Assembly (NCBI GenBank): GCA_002452695.1
Contig: DKFA01000110.1
Span: forward strand, 1-23,728
DNA: 23,728 nucleotides
DNA from: Dehalococcoidia bacterium UBA6808
GTDB lineage: Bacteria > Chloroflexota > Dehalococcoidia > GIF9 > UBA5629
Reading direction: 5' to 3'
Of the stretch, positions 15,145 to 22,833 are shown piece by piece. The position numbers and the translations under genes are program-made. A model generated the notes under the pieces. That model searched no databases. It had not been told where the DNA came from and saw only the letters and a list, made by a program, of their open reading frames with translations. Every line of letters begins with the position of its first letter. The first letter of the stretch is position 1.

Positions 15145-15481
15145 CTATCCATCCATCTTCAGCACCAGGACCTCCTGGAAATTACGTACAATTATGTATT
15201 GTTTGACCCTCCCGCACCTCTTCTGCATTGTCGATTGCAGTCACCGCCATCGCATTGCGTAAATCTGGTCCCTGGTTGCTGCGGCTGTCGATCAGCATGG
15301 AGACATTATTATTGGATACGAGGTTGGTATACTTGCGTGTATCACGCCGCGTGATAAAAAGTATTGATTTCAAATCGTCGGTGACACAATAGGCAATCAG
15401 GTTGTTATAGGTCTGGCGGCCTTCATACTGATAATCTACTCGCTCTATCTCCTGATCGCTAAAAAAATAGCAAATAGCAGC
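15145..15481 (-). pseudogene. Decayed pyridoxamine-5'-phosphate-oxidase-like (FMN-binding) protein
   Basis: The minus-strand frame from 15481 to 15182 encodes the core of this FMN-binding split-barrel family: YNNLIAYCVTDDLKSILFIT, RRDTRKYTNLVSNNNVSMLIDSRSN and a final AVTAIDNAEEVREG. It has no start codon; the N terminus (about 20 residues) is missing and the frame runs straight into the stop of the upstream gene at 15482-15484. After EEVREGQT the frame is lost, and a shifted frame resumes as YIIVRNFQEVLVLKMDG and stops at 15145-15147, matching the last strand of the family. About 45-50 residues between the two parts are absent. So it shows N-terminal loss, an internal deletion and a frameshift, and is surely non-functional. 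Confidence 0.8.
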
Positions 15482-16060
15482 CTACGGCCTTTCCAGGTTT
15501 TCGCAAATACTGATAATACGCTGCTTGTTGATAGCCATAAAATCGAACCTGTTGCCGACATGCGGCGGCGCCTGTTCGATCGTTACGTTGGTCAGCGGAA
15601 CGAACTGGGGACTGCCTTCCAGCGTATCCGCTATCTGACCCCAGGAATCCACATATATCTCACCCCTGAGCTGATACGGCTTAACATTGCTTTGCGCTGC
15701 ATAGATCTGGGCGGCAAAGATCGTCACATCCGTGGATGTTTTGGGACGGAAGGGATAGGTGGTCAGAGGCCTTTCCCGCTTTTGGCTGATGACCTGGGCC
15801 ACAAAGATAATGTTATGCCTGGCGATATAGATCACAGGATATTCTTTTCTGCTGTGGTCAATGCCGGTCATACAAGCGTCCTGCAGTTTAACAAAATCCT
15901 TCAATTTGACCTGAGGGCTTACCCGGACACCCTCGTTAAGCGCATCGATCAGTCGCTGTTCAAAGTTGAACTGGAACACGCCGGTAAATACTATCTCGCC
16001 GGTACAGACTATCACCTCACATCGGTTGTCTGATAAACTGCCGTTAATTCCTTCTGCCAT
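15482..16060 (-). CDS. Conserved-looking protein of two similar halves, possibly DUF6812-like
   Basis: A 192-aa cytosolic protein whose family I cannot name with certainty. It appears to be a tandem duplication. Half 1 (about 14-95) reads EVIVCTGEIVFTGVFQFNFEQRLIDALNE...FVKLQDACM...VIYIARHNIIFV; half 2 (about 110-187) reads VTIFAAQIYAAQSN...YQLRGEIYVDSWGQIADTLEG...FVPLTNVTIE...FDFMAINKQRIISI. Each half has a strand, a G-x-(x) turn, a Leu-x-(D)-x-L helix, a FVxL strand and a final (I/F)xxIxxxxIIxI strand, suggesting a small beta-barrel. The pattern recalls DUF6812-type domains; that name is from memory. The ATG at 16060 has GGTG 5 nt upstream and its own promoter. Confidence 0.8.
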   Translation of the reverse strand: MAEGINGSLSDNRCEVIVCTGEIVFTGVFQFNFEQRLIDALNEGVRVSPQVKLKDFVKLQDACMTGIDHSRKEYPVIYIARHNIIFVAQVISQKRERPLTTYPFRPKTSTDVTIFAAQIYAAQSNVKPYQLRGEIYVDSWGQIADTLEGSPQFVPLTNVTIEQAPPHVGNRFDFMAINKQRIISICENLERP

Positions 16061-16089
16061 ATTTCACCGCCAGATGAAGTTGACCATTG

Positions 16090-16117
16090 AATATATACTA
16101 CCGCAGGGCCAATACAA
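16090..16117 (-). promoter_or_regulatory. Promoter of the two-half protein gene
   Basis: On the minus strand TTGTAT (16117-16112), a 16-bp spacer and TATATT (16095-16090). The expected start near 16083 gives a leader of about 23 nt. It is divergent from the PAS kinase-like gene, with about 160 bp shared. Confidence 0.5.
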
Positions 16118-16206
16118 CATGTCAAATATGCAGGGCGCCAAATCCGTTTTTTTTTACGCTGATTAGTAGTATGATTGGTAGTAGTGGGTACGCTTCCAAT
16201 ATTGAG

Positions 16207-16215
16207 AGGAGGTGA
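16207..16215 (+). promoter_or_regulatory. Strong ribosome binding site setting the kinase-like start
   Basis: AGGAGGTGA ends 4 nt before the ATG at 16220, deciding against an in-frame upstream codon at 16175. Confidence 0.8.
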
Positions 16216-16219
16216 CCGC

Positions 16220-18172
16220 ATGTCAAACGAGGTAAAAGCGAAAAAAGAGCCTGCCAAACAGCTCCCGGCCAGAGGAAAACAGCCCGAGCTGATAGCTTCC
16301 CCTTCCAGAAAAACAGTTAATCCGTTTATCTACCTTGATACAGGCTGCAAAATCTGCCAGTTCCTTCCCCTTTCCATTTGCGTTACAGGACACAACGGCG
16401 AGCTGCTGATGGCCAACCCGCACATGGAATCCATGCTGGGCTATGCCAGAGGTGGGCTGGTTGGCAAACACCTCAGTTCGTTGGTAAGCGAACCCGACCG
16501 CAAGCGCTTTAAAGAATATCTGTCCTGCATCAGCCGCGGGCAGGCCGCTGCCTTCGACGGCGAGATGGTCCGTACGGACGGCGGTAAAATCTGGGTAAGT
16601 ATTAACGCCCTGCCTTTGCCAAAAGATGCGGACATCCCCGGCCTGCTGGTCACTATCAACGAGATAACCGATTTCAAGCGCGTCATCGACGAACTGCAGC
16701 TTGGCTCGAAGCTGCTGGATGCCGCCTCTGATACGATATTGCTGCGAGACCTGGAAGGAAACTTCATCTACGCCAACCAGGCGGCCTATCTTACACGCGG
16801 CTACACCAGGGATGAACTGCTCAAAGCCAATATCTACCAGATCGTGGCGCCCGAATATCATGGCTTGATAGAAGAGAAGGTCAGAGATCTGTTCAAGAAA
16901 GGCGAAATTACTTTCGAAGCACACCATTTGAAAAAGGACGGCAACAAGTTCCCGGTGGAGGTGCATATGAAGCTGCTCGAAACGGGAGGCCGCAAGTACA
17001 TCCTCAGCGTAATACATGATGCCAGCCAGCGTAAGAAGATGGAGCAAGAGCTCTATCGCGCGCTGAAGATGGAATCAGTGGCGCTGATTGCCGGTGGCAT
17101 TGCCAGCCGCTTCAATACGCTGCTCACACACATCCTGGGCAATATCAACGTGATCATGAACGAGATCGAACCGGAGACGCAGATATACCACCTTCTAAAT
17201 GAGACCGATAAAAGCGTAGAGCATACACGGGAGCTGGCACGGCAGTTGATGGCTTTCTCGCACAGCGGTTCACCCGTCAAGAAAACCGCCACGGTGGCCA
17301 ACCTGCTCAAAGACACCGCTGACTTTGTGCTGAGCGGGTCCAATGTATTTTGTAATTTCTTTATCAACGAAAGCCTGCATAAAGCCGACATTGATGAAGG
17401 TCTGTTCAGCCAGGCTGTCAGCAACGTGTTGATCAACGCCAGTCAGGCCATGCCCAAAGGCGGCATTATCGATGTGCGGGCACGCAACGTCAGACTAGAT
17501 GAAAACGAGGTTTCAGGCCTGCCGGAGGGCGACTATATCAGGATATCCATCGAAGACCATGGACATGGCATAGCTACTGCCGACCTCGCGCGCATATTCG
17601 ATCCTTATTTCACCACCAGGCAGGGCAGACTGGGACTGGGCCTCAGCATTGCCTATTCGATCATTCACGGACATGGGGGCAATATCACGGTCGATTCGCA
17701 GCCGGGCAAGGGCAGCACTTTTCATATTTACTTGCCGGCTGCCACCGGTACCGAGACACGGAAGGAATCTGCCCACAAGCCGGCCTCCCACGGCATCAAG
17801 ATGCTGATCGTGGACGATGAAGCCGTGATCAGGAACGCAGGAGGCAGATTGCTCAATAAACTGGGATACGAGCGTGTCGAGTTCGCAGCAAACGGCCTGG
17901 AAGCGCTCGGCAAATATAAGGAATCCCTGGATTCAGGCAGCCCCTTTGAAATCGTAATACTCGACCTATCGCTGCCGGGCAGCCCAGGCGGCAGGGAGGT
18001 CATTAAAGCCCTGCTCAAGATAGACCCCGGGGCCAACATCATGGTATCGGGCGGCTATTTTGATGAGCCCATCCTTAACGATCTCAACCGCTACGGGGTC
18101 AAAGGCGTGCTGGCCAAACCTTTCAAACTGGAAGAACTAAAGCTCCTGCTGCAGGAAAAACCGGAAGGGTGA
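16220..18172 (+). CDS. PAS-PAS-histidine-kinase-like-receiver protein with degenerate H-box
   Basis: A 650-aa cytosolic protein. Order: basic Lys/Pro-rich N terminus (1-40), PAS (about 44-155), PAS (about 163-275), DHp-like helices (about 282-345), HATPase_c (about 385-505) and a receiver (about 525-645). The H-box, usually GGIAHDFNNLL in this family, reads GGIASRFNTLL: Ser296 replaces the phospho-accepting His and Arg the next Asp. The N-box (NVLINASQAMP), G1 (EDHGHGI), F-box (FDPYFTTR) and G2 (GLGLSI) look intact. The receiver keeps VDDE, phospho-acceptor Asp582 (ILDLSLPG), the Ser switch and AKPF. It probably binds ATP but cannot autophosphorylate conventionally; His304 is the nearest alternative. 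It may serve as a sensor scaffold or be phosphorylated by another kinase. Confidence 0.93.
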   Translation: MSNEVKAKKEPAKQLPARGKQPELIASPSRKTVNPFIYLDTGCKICQFLPLSICVTGHNGELLMANPHMESMLGYARGGLVGKHLSSLVSEPDRKRFKEYLSCISRGQAAAFDGEMVRTDGGKIWVSINALPLPKDADIPGLLVTINEITDFKRVIDELQLGSKLLDAASDTILLRDLEGNFIYANQAAYLTRGYTRDELLKANIYQIVAPEYHGLIEEKVRDLFKKGEITFEAHHLKKDGNKFPVEVHMKLLETGGRKYILSVIHDASQRKKMEQELYRALKMESVALIAGGIASRFNTLLTHILGNINVIMNEIEPETQIYHLLNETDKSVEHTRELARQLMAFSHSGSPVKKTATVANLLKDTADFVLSGSNVFCNFFINESLHKADIDEGLFSQAVSNVLINASQAMPKGGIIDVRARNVRLDENEVSGLPEGDYIRISIEDHGHGIATADLARIFDPYFTTRQGRLGLGLSIAYSIIHGHGGNITVDSQPGKGSTFHIYLPAATGTETRKESAHKPASHGIKMLIVDDEAVIRNAGGRLLNKLGYERVEFAANGLEALGKYKESLDSGSPFEIVILDLSLPGSPGGREVIKALLKIDPGANIMVSGGYFDEPILNDLNRYGVKGVLAKPFKLEELKLLLQEKPEG

Positions 18173-18220
18173 TAACCGGAGCGGGCGGGTCGAAGGCCCA
18201 TCCTCACATAAATTCGTGTA

Positions 18221-18242
18221 GGGCGCACCTTCAGGTGCGCCC
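18221..18242. repeat. GC-rich extragenic palindrome between convergent genes
   Basis: GGGCGCACC-TTCA-GGTGCGCCC, a 9-10 bp perfect stem, lies between the convergent kinase-like and Smr genes. There is no T-run on either side, so it resembles a REP-type element or a bidirectional RNA-stabilising hairpin more than a classical terminator, though it may serve as one for both genes. Confidence 0.55.
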
Positions 18243-18250
18243 GTATAGCC

Positions 18251-18535
18251 TCAAAGCTGCACCACTGTAACGCCGGTACTGCCTTCGAAGCGGTCGCCCG
18301 TACGATAGGAGCGCACCAGTGGATGCCCTTTCAGCTCGCGCATCACGGCCTGCCTGAGCGTGCCCGTACCTTTTCCGTGTACGATACGCACCTCTTTCAA
18401 TCCCGCCATGTGGGCATCGCTTAAATACTCGTGCACCAGCGGAATGGCCTCATCCACCGTCATGGCGTGCAGGTCGAGCTCAAGATTAACAATTTTCCTG
18501 ATCTTGTCGGATGGCCTGTTTTTTTTACCTTTCAT
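18251..18535 (-). CDS. Stand-alone Smr-domain protein
   Basis: A 94-aa protein comprising a short basic N terminus and one Smr (small MutS-related) domain: LDLHAMTVDEAIPLVHEYL, VRIVHGKGTGTLRQAV and the final GSTGVTVV. The LDxH and HGxGxG motifs are those linked to nuclease activity in Smr proteins. The MutS2 core is absent, so it is not a truncated mutS2 in the usual sense; Smr-only proteins occur in many bacteria and may act on RNA or DNA. Its ATG is 6 nt after the tilS stop, so it is the third gene of the phosphatase-tilS-smr operon. Substrate unknown. Confidence 0.9.
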   Translation of the reverse strand: MKGKKNRPSDKIRKIVNLELDLHAMTVDEAIPLVHEYLSDAHMAGLKEVRIVHGKGTGTLRQAVMRELKGHPLVRSYRTGDRFEGSTGVTVVQL

Positions 18536-18541
18536 TATTGC

Positions 18542-19972
18542 TCATCCCAACCTCTGGAACTCGAGACGCAATACCTGCTCAGTGTTGGTGGTTACCTTGA
18601 CGCGATCGTCTATACGCCAGCCGACCACCCAGAGCAACTGCTGTGGTGAGCAGACCAGCGGCACGCTGTCACGCCAGGACCGGGGCACGGCTGAATCGAC
18701 CAGGAAGTCCTGCAGTTTGCGGCTATGTTCCATGCCGAGTGGGCGGAAACGGTCACCCGGCCTGCGCCCCCTCACGGTTAAAACACGCCCTGCCTTATTC
18801 AAATCGAGGCTGGCGCTGAAGATGTCGTCCTCGCGAAAATAGTTTTCGCCAATGATCTCGCTGAGTGCCCTCCAGCCCGGCAGGAGCGTCTCACCGGGTA
18901 TTTTAAGCTGATATTCCCGGTCCAGCGCCGGCCATGGACAGGGTGCCGTGCCGGGAGGTATGATGACCATACGATTACGTTCATTGGACGCCGTCAGACC
19001 GCCCGGCAGGCTGACACATTTTCCGGTTGTGCCGAAGAGCAGTCTGACCAGTGATTCCACATGTGACGATTCAATATCCTTCAATGTGCCGCAGGCACGT
19101 TCCAGCACAAGGCGGAAGACTCTCCTCTGCAGCGACAGCGGCACACCGCGCAGCTTGCCTGCGTCCAGGCAGGTCAGACAGCCTTCACTTGAGGTTGTTT
19201 GTTCATAGACGGCGGCAGCCTGGCGGTCGATGAAATCGGCGTCCTCGCCTGCCAGGTCGGCCAACCTGATCAGGGTCTCTTCAATCTCAGGATTATATTG
19301 TTTCAATAACGGGATGAGTTCACTCCGTATACGGTTGCGCATAAAAGCCGTCTGCTCGTTGCTTGAATCGGAGCGCGGCTGCAATCCAGCCGCCCGACAA
19401 TATTCAGCGGTCTCAGATCTTCTGATGTTGAGCAGGGGCCGGATCACCCAGCGGCTGCCCTCCTGTTTGCCATAAGGTATGGGGGCAGCCGGCCTTAACC
19501 CGCGCAGTCCCTGGATACCCGTACCCCGCAGGTAATGCATGAGCAGCGTCTCAACCTGGTCATCACGTGTATGTCCAACAGCAATCCTGCTGGCGCCCAC
19601 ATTTTCCGCCACTTCATCCAGAAATCTGTACCTGACCTCGCGGGCAGCCTCTTCCAGTGATGTCTTCTTTTGCCTGTTAAACTCATTGACATCACGATTT
19701 TCGATGGTGGCCGGGATTCCCAACCCGGCCGCCAGGTCTTTCACGTATTCTGCATCAGCTTCAGCCTCAGCCCCACGCAACCTGTGGTCCAGGTGAGCTA
19801 CGTGCAGCGAAATACCAAGATCCTTTTGCAGGCTGTTTAGCACATGCAACAGGCAAATCGAGTCCTGGCCTCCTGATACTGCCACCAATACTGTCTCACC
19901 ACCGGACAGCAGACCGTACTCCCTGATAAGGTTTATCACCCTGCGCTCAAGAGAAGCATTGAAAGCAGGCAA
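18542..19972 (-). CDS. tilS: tRNA(Ile)-lysidine synthase TilS
   Basis: TilS, 476 aa, ATP-dependently attaches lysine to C34 of tRNA(Ile2) so that it reads AUA; it is essential in most bacteria. The PP-loop SGGQDS is at residues 33-38, with HVAHLDHRLRG and GHTRDDQVETLLMHYLRGTG completing the N-terminal catalytic domain. A central helical domain follows. The TilS_C domain (about 395-475) shows RGRRPGDRFRPLGM, KLQDFLVDSAVPR and VGWRIDDRVKVT. The start codon is TTG, supported by AAGGAGAG ending 6 nt upstream and by the family N terminus. That ribosome site lies in the end of the phosphatase gene, 2 nt away, so the two are translationally linked. Confidence 0.96.
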   Translation of the reverse strand: MPAFNASLERRVINLIREYGLLSGGETVLVAVSGGQDSICLLHVLNSLQKDLGISLHVAHLDHRLRGAEAEADAEYVKDLAAGLGIPATIENRDVNEFNRQKKTSLEEAAREVRYRFLDEVAENVGASRIAVGHTRDDQVETLLMHYLRGTGIQGLRGLRPAAPIPYGKQEGSRWVIRPLLNIRRSETAEYCRAAGLQPRSDSSNEQTAFMRNRIRSELIPLLKQYNPEIEETLIRLADLAGEDADFIDRQAAAVYEQTTSSEGCLTCLDAGKLRGVPLSLQRRVFRLVLERACGTLKDIESSHVESLVRLLFGTTGKCVSLPGGLTASNERNRMVIIPPGTAPCPWPALDREYQLKIPGETLLPGWRALSEIIGENYFREDDIFSASLDLNKAGRVLTVRGRRPGDRFRPLGMEHSRKLQDFLVDSAVPRSWRDSVPLVCSPQQLLWVVGWRIDDRVKVTTNTEQVLRLEFQRLG

Positions 19973-19974
19973 GT

Positions 19975-20589
19975 TTAACTCTCCTTCAAATGACAGATAT
20001 CACTCAACAGGAGCAGCCGTGGTGGATGTCCCCTGTTAAATTCCATTATGGTAAGGCCGGTGGGTTGTATGCGTATTCTAACCAGGTGGGTCAGCGGCAA
20101 CCCCAACGCCTGGCAGACTATTGTGGCGGTAACAAAATAATGCGAAACTACTGCCACGTTGCCTTCGCCGGCCTGTTTAACTATCCTCTGTATAACGGCC
20201 CATACCCTGTCTCGAAACCGTCCGAGGTTCTCACCATTCTTGAAATCGACAGATTCGCCCCTGGCCTGCCAATCAACCAGAAACTGCGTCAAGTTCGTGC
20301 CGAGAGCGCTGATCTGCATTCCCTCCATCTCCCCCACGTGTATCTCCCTGAGATCCTGCTCCGTGTTTATTGCGAGATTATGGTACCTGGCAATGGAGCC
20401 GGCAGTATCCATAGCACGTTTAAGCGGGCTGGAGAAGACCGCTGTCAGGGGCACATCCTTCATCGACCGGCCCAGCTTCTCAGCCTGCAGACGTCCCGTT
20501 TCGCTCAGATCGGTGTCGCTGCCACTACCCTGGATTATCATCTGCTTGTTCCAGGTAGTCTCGCCATGACGGATCAGATAGAGCTTAAT
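19975..20589 (-). CDS. Histidine phosphatase family protein with apparent ATT start
   Basis: A 204-aa phosphoglycerate-mutase-like phosphatase if read from 20589: KLYLIRHGETTWNKQ brings the catalytic RHG (His8). Then follow SETGRLQAEKLG, SSPLKRAMDTA, REIHVGEMEG and VVSHYFV, the second catalytic His. The first ATG, at 20541, would remove the catalytic RHG. Upstream of it the frame is open only to a TAG, and the sole plausible start is ATT at 20587-20589, with GGGAGA 6 nt before. ATT starts are rare but known from infC. Substrate unknown; relatives act on sugar phosphates, alpha-ribazole phosphate or nucleotides. VSHYFV replaces the common VSHGG. It is first in an operon with tilS and smr. Confidence 0.88.
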   Translation of the reverse strand: MKLYLIRHGETTWNKQMIIQGSGSDTDLSETGRLQAEKLGRSMKDVPLTAVFSSPLKRAMDTAGSIARYHNLAINTEQDLREIHVGEMEGMQISALGTNLTQFLVDWQARGESVDFKNGENLGRFRDRVWAVIQRIVKQAGEGNVAVVSHYFVTATIVCQALGLPLTHLVRIRIQPTGLTIMEFNRGHPPRLLLLSDICHLKES

Positions 20590-20832
20590 TGGCTATCTCC
20601 CACGTATAATGCATTAACACCAGCTTATTATAGGACGAACACAGGGGAAAATTCCAAATACCAAAAACCAAATGAGCAATAATGGGGGCCAGGATTTTCA
20701 TTAATAGGTTGGTTTCTGGCACCAGATGGTATATCGCTGTGCCCGCAAAAGCGCCGACATCATAGACCAATCATAATTATTATTAAATTCCTTAAAGAGC
20801 AGGGATAAATTAACTGGTTAAAAGCGCGTACA
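20590..20832. other. AT-rich intergenic stretch without a convincing gene
   Basis: The 243-bp gap between the phosphatase and DUF2344 genes holds the phosphatase promoter. It also holds a low-complexity run of CCAAA-like units (about 20650-20674). A 61-codon minus-strand frame (20770-20585) has a TTG start without ribosome site and one hydrophobic stretch (MKILAPIIAHLVFGIW). It overlaps the promoter and the phosphatase ribosome site. It may be a relic of a membrane protein; I do not annotate it as a gene. Confidence 0.4.
20627..20632 (-). promoter_or_regulatory. -10 box of the phosphatase-tilS-smr operon
   Basis: A perfect TATAAT on the minus strand; TGGAAT 18 bp upstream is a weak -35. The expected start near 20620 gives a leader of about 31 nt to the ATT start at 20589. 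Confidence 0.45.
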
Positions 20833-21471
20833 TCAGGCCAGAATGAGTTTGATCCGCTCAATACTTAGCGGTGTATATTCGTAACCAAGCGCCCGCGCTA
20901 CCTGCTCCGGCCTTCCTGTGCCGGAAGGATCGCATCGCAGCCGCATACCTATTTTACCGATATCCGGCTTTTGTTCGACAACCCAGAGGTCATCGATGAG
21001 GGCGCGCAGGTCATAATATTTTTCCCCTGTATCCCGCTTATGGTGCCAGGCGAACTGCTCCCTGGCCAGCATGTCCCTGATCCTTTGCGGTAAATCGGCG
21101 ATGCAGGGGTCCTCCACCACGACCTCGTACTCGGCTAAACGCAGACGAGACTGCAAAGAAGGCGCCAGCGTATTGACTGTTGCGGCTTCAGTTACCTCGA
21201 TCCCTGCCGGAAGCTGGGCCGCGATCTTCTCCCTGAAAGCCTCCGGCGACAGGCGTTGATCGAAGAAGATATCCATAATCTCGGCGCGGCTGGTAACGCC
21301 AACAGATAGTGGGGCGGCAAGCGAAATACGCGGGTGCGGGCTGAAGCCTTCGGAATAGGCGGGGGATATGCCGGCGCGGCGAAGCGCACGTTCCCATAGC
21401 CTCATCAGGTCAAGGTGCGAAAGGAATTTAAGCTGTTCCCCGCGGTTGAATTTAACCCGCAGGCGGTACAT
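20833..21471 (-). CDS. TIGR03936/DUF2344 radical-SAM-associated protein
   Basis: A 212-aa protein of the DUF2344 family, recognised by the N-terminal YRLRVKFNRGEQLKFLSHLDLMRLWERALRRAGISPAYSEGFSPHPRISLAAPLSVGV. In many genomes this domain follows or is fused to a B12-binding radical SAM protein (TIGR03960 type); no such gene is in the window. Its role is unknown, though links to RNA modification have been suggested. The ATG at 21471 has an AGGGAAAAG ribosome site and lies 20 nt inside the end of the CNNM-type gene, so the two are probably co-translated. It is the last gene of that operon. Confidence 0.93.
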   Translation of the reverse strand: MYRLRVKFNRGEQLKFLSHLDLMRLWERALRRAGISPAYSEGFSPHPRISLAAPLSVGVTSRAEIMDIFFDQRLSPEAFREKIAAQLPAGIEVTEAATVNTLAPSLQSRLRLAEYEVVVEDPCIADLPQRIRDMLAREQFAWHHKRDTGEKYYDLRALIDDLWVVEQKPDIGKIGMRLRCDPSGTGRPEQVARALGYEYTPLSIERIKLILA

Positions 21472-22729
21472 TCTTTTCCCTGGTTATGGTAATACGTTCG
21501 ATCTTGCGATTAACGATCTCCGTGATGGCTATGGTCAGGTCGCGGAATTTGAAATGCTCACCCTGACTGGGGATACGACCCAGGTGGCTGAGGATAAATC
21601 CCGCCACCGTATCATAGTCGCCTTCAGGCAGGTCCAGGTCGAGCTGGTCGTTGGCTTCCTCCACCCTCAAGCCGCCATCGATCTCATAGGTGTTGGCATC
21701 GATGGGGGTGATCTCCTTCTCAGTGGTTGTCATCTCATCGCCAATGCTGCCCATGATCTCGGCAGCAAGGTGCTCCAGGTTGGCGATGCCGGCCACGCCT
21801 CCGAACTCATCGATGACGATCGCCATGTGGTAGTTATGGTCCCGCATCTCTGTCAGCAGCTCTCCCAGCCGCTTGGTCTCCGGCACAAAATAAGCCTGCC
21901 TGACCAGACCATCAATATTATCATCGTCCTTGATCTCGCCTTTCGCCATCGCCATCAGTACGTCCTTGACTGTCAACATGCCGATCACGTTGTCAGGCAC
22001 GTCATTATAAATGGGGAAACGGGAGTGCGGGTGCTCGCTGTAGATCTCGAGAAACTCCCTGAGAGTAGTGCCTTCCTCGATGAAGGATATCTCCGTCCGC
22101 GGCTGCATGACGTCGCTCACCGGCCGGTCGGGGAACTCGAAGGCGCGGTGGATCATATCGGCCTCGGCCTCCTTCCACACGCCCTCCGCCTCGCCCACAT
22201 CGATGGCAGTACGGATCTCGGCTTCATCCACGGTGACTTTGGCATCGTTGGAATCAGTGACGATACGCGTAAAACCTGCGCCGATCTTGTTCAGCGCCCA
22301 GACAAAGGGATACAGTATCCAGATAAGCAGCTGCACCGGTATGGCATAGGCCAGGGACAGCTTCTCATTATGATGGGAGGCGAGTGTCTTGGGGATAACC
22401 TCGCCAACAATCAGCACAACAACAGTAACGATGACGGTTGCGACCAGCGCTCCCCAGCTCTCACCCAGCAGGCTGACAAATATGATCGTGGCCATAGAGG
22501 CAATGGCAATGTTGACCAGGTTATTGCCCAGCAGTATGGCGGAAAGGAATATGCCGGGATTGGATTTGAAGCTCTCCAGCAGGTCGGCAAACTTGACGTC
22601 ATTACTGAGCAGGTGCTTGACGCGTATCCTGCTCATGGAGACTATGGCCACCTCGGCGCTGGAAAAAAAGGCAGACAGGAACAGGCAAATAACGATCAGT
22701 ATAAAATATAAACTATATTGACTGTCCAT
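21452..22729 (-). CDS. CNNM/CorC-type transporter with CBS pair (hemolysin family)
   Basis: About 425 aa: a DUF21/CNNM membrane domain (about 1-185, helices such as SLYFILIVICLFLSAFFSSAEVA and VATVIVTVVVLIVGEVIPKTLA), an amphipathic connector, a CBS pair (about 200-330, from DRPVSDVMQPRTEISFI through HSRFPIYN to VIDEFGGVAGI) and a CorC/HlyC domain (about 345-425, with GLRVEEANDQLDLDLPEGDYDTVAGFILSHLGRIP). Characterised relatives export or regulate Mg2+; haemolysis is a misnomer. Starts at 22765, 22744 and 22729 are in frame. The 22765 ATG lies inside the -10 box, so 22729 (MDSQYSLYF, straight into the first helix) is preferred; 22744 is possible. Confidence 0.92.
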   Translation of the reverse strand: MDSQYSLYFILIVICLFLSAFFSSAEVAIVSMSRIRVKHLLSNDVKFADLLESFKSNPGIFLSAILLGNNLVNIAIASMATIIFVSLLGESWGALVATVIVTVVVLIVGEVIPKTLASHHNEKLSLAYAIPVQLLIWILYPFVWALNKIGAGFTRIVTDSNDAKVTVDEAEIRTAIDVGEAEGVWKEAEADMIHRAFEFPDRPVSDVMQPRTEISFIEEGTTLREFLEIYSEHPHSRFPIYNDVPDNVIGMLTVKDVLMAMAKGEIKDDDNIDGLVRQAYFVPETKRLGELLTEMRDHNYHMAIVIDEFGGVAGIANLEHLAAEIMGSIGDEMTTTEKEITPIDANTYEIDGGLRVEEANDQLDLDLPEGDYDTVAGFILSHLGRIPSQGEHFKFRDLTIAITEIVNRKIERITITREKNVPPAG

Positions 22730-22735
22730 ATATAG

Positions 22736-22749
22736 TCCGGGCATGCCCG
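22736..22749. other. Perfect palindrome in the CNNM gene leader
   Basis: CCGGGCATGCCCGG lies between the predicted transcription start (near 22754) and the preferred start codon at 22729. The alternative ATG at 22744 is inside it. It could be an operator or an RNA hairpin hiding that ATG. A 14-bp palindrome alone is close to chance expectation. Confidence 0.35.
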
Positions 22750-22760
22750 GAGTACGATTT

Positions 22761-22790
22761 ATCATAACATCCAGATCAAGATGCAGTCAA
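22761..22790 (-). promoter_or_regulatory. Promoter of the CNNM-DUF2344 operon
   Basis: On the minus strand TTGACT (22790-22785), an 18-bp spacer and TATGAT (22766-22761). Its -35 ends 8 bp from the first direct repeat of the insertion sequence, so the element has landed at the very edge of this promoter. Confidence 0.6.
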
Positions 22791-22798
22791 AGCTCCGT

Positions 22799-22824
22799 AT
22801 TCACTCATCTAAAATGTTACCGAG
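22799..22824 (+). repeat. Direct repeat 1 at the insertion sequence left end
   Basis: A 26-bp unit beginning ATTCACTCA and ending ATGTTACCGAG. It is repeated with few changes and one extra base at 22834-22860. It is probably the outer transposase-binding site or part of the terminal inverted repeat; the right end lies outside the window. Confidence 0.7.
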
Positions 22825-22833
22825 TAGGGTATG

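Noticed and set aside
15067..15354. A 95-codon plus-strand frame
   Set aside because: It is the complement of the PNPOx-like pseudogene, whose minus-strand translation has clear family motifs.
20585..20770. A 61-codon minus-strand frame with a hydrophobic stretch
   Set aside because: TTG start without ribosome site, covers the phosphatase promoter and SD, lies in AT-rich low-complexity sequence, and resembles no family I know.
21368..22711. A 447-codon plus-strand frame opposite the CNNM gene
   Set aside because: Its length comes from the codon bias of the minus-strand gene; the minus frame has full CNNM, CBS and CorC motifs, whereas this one is His/Gln/Gly-rich without any domain.
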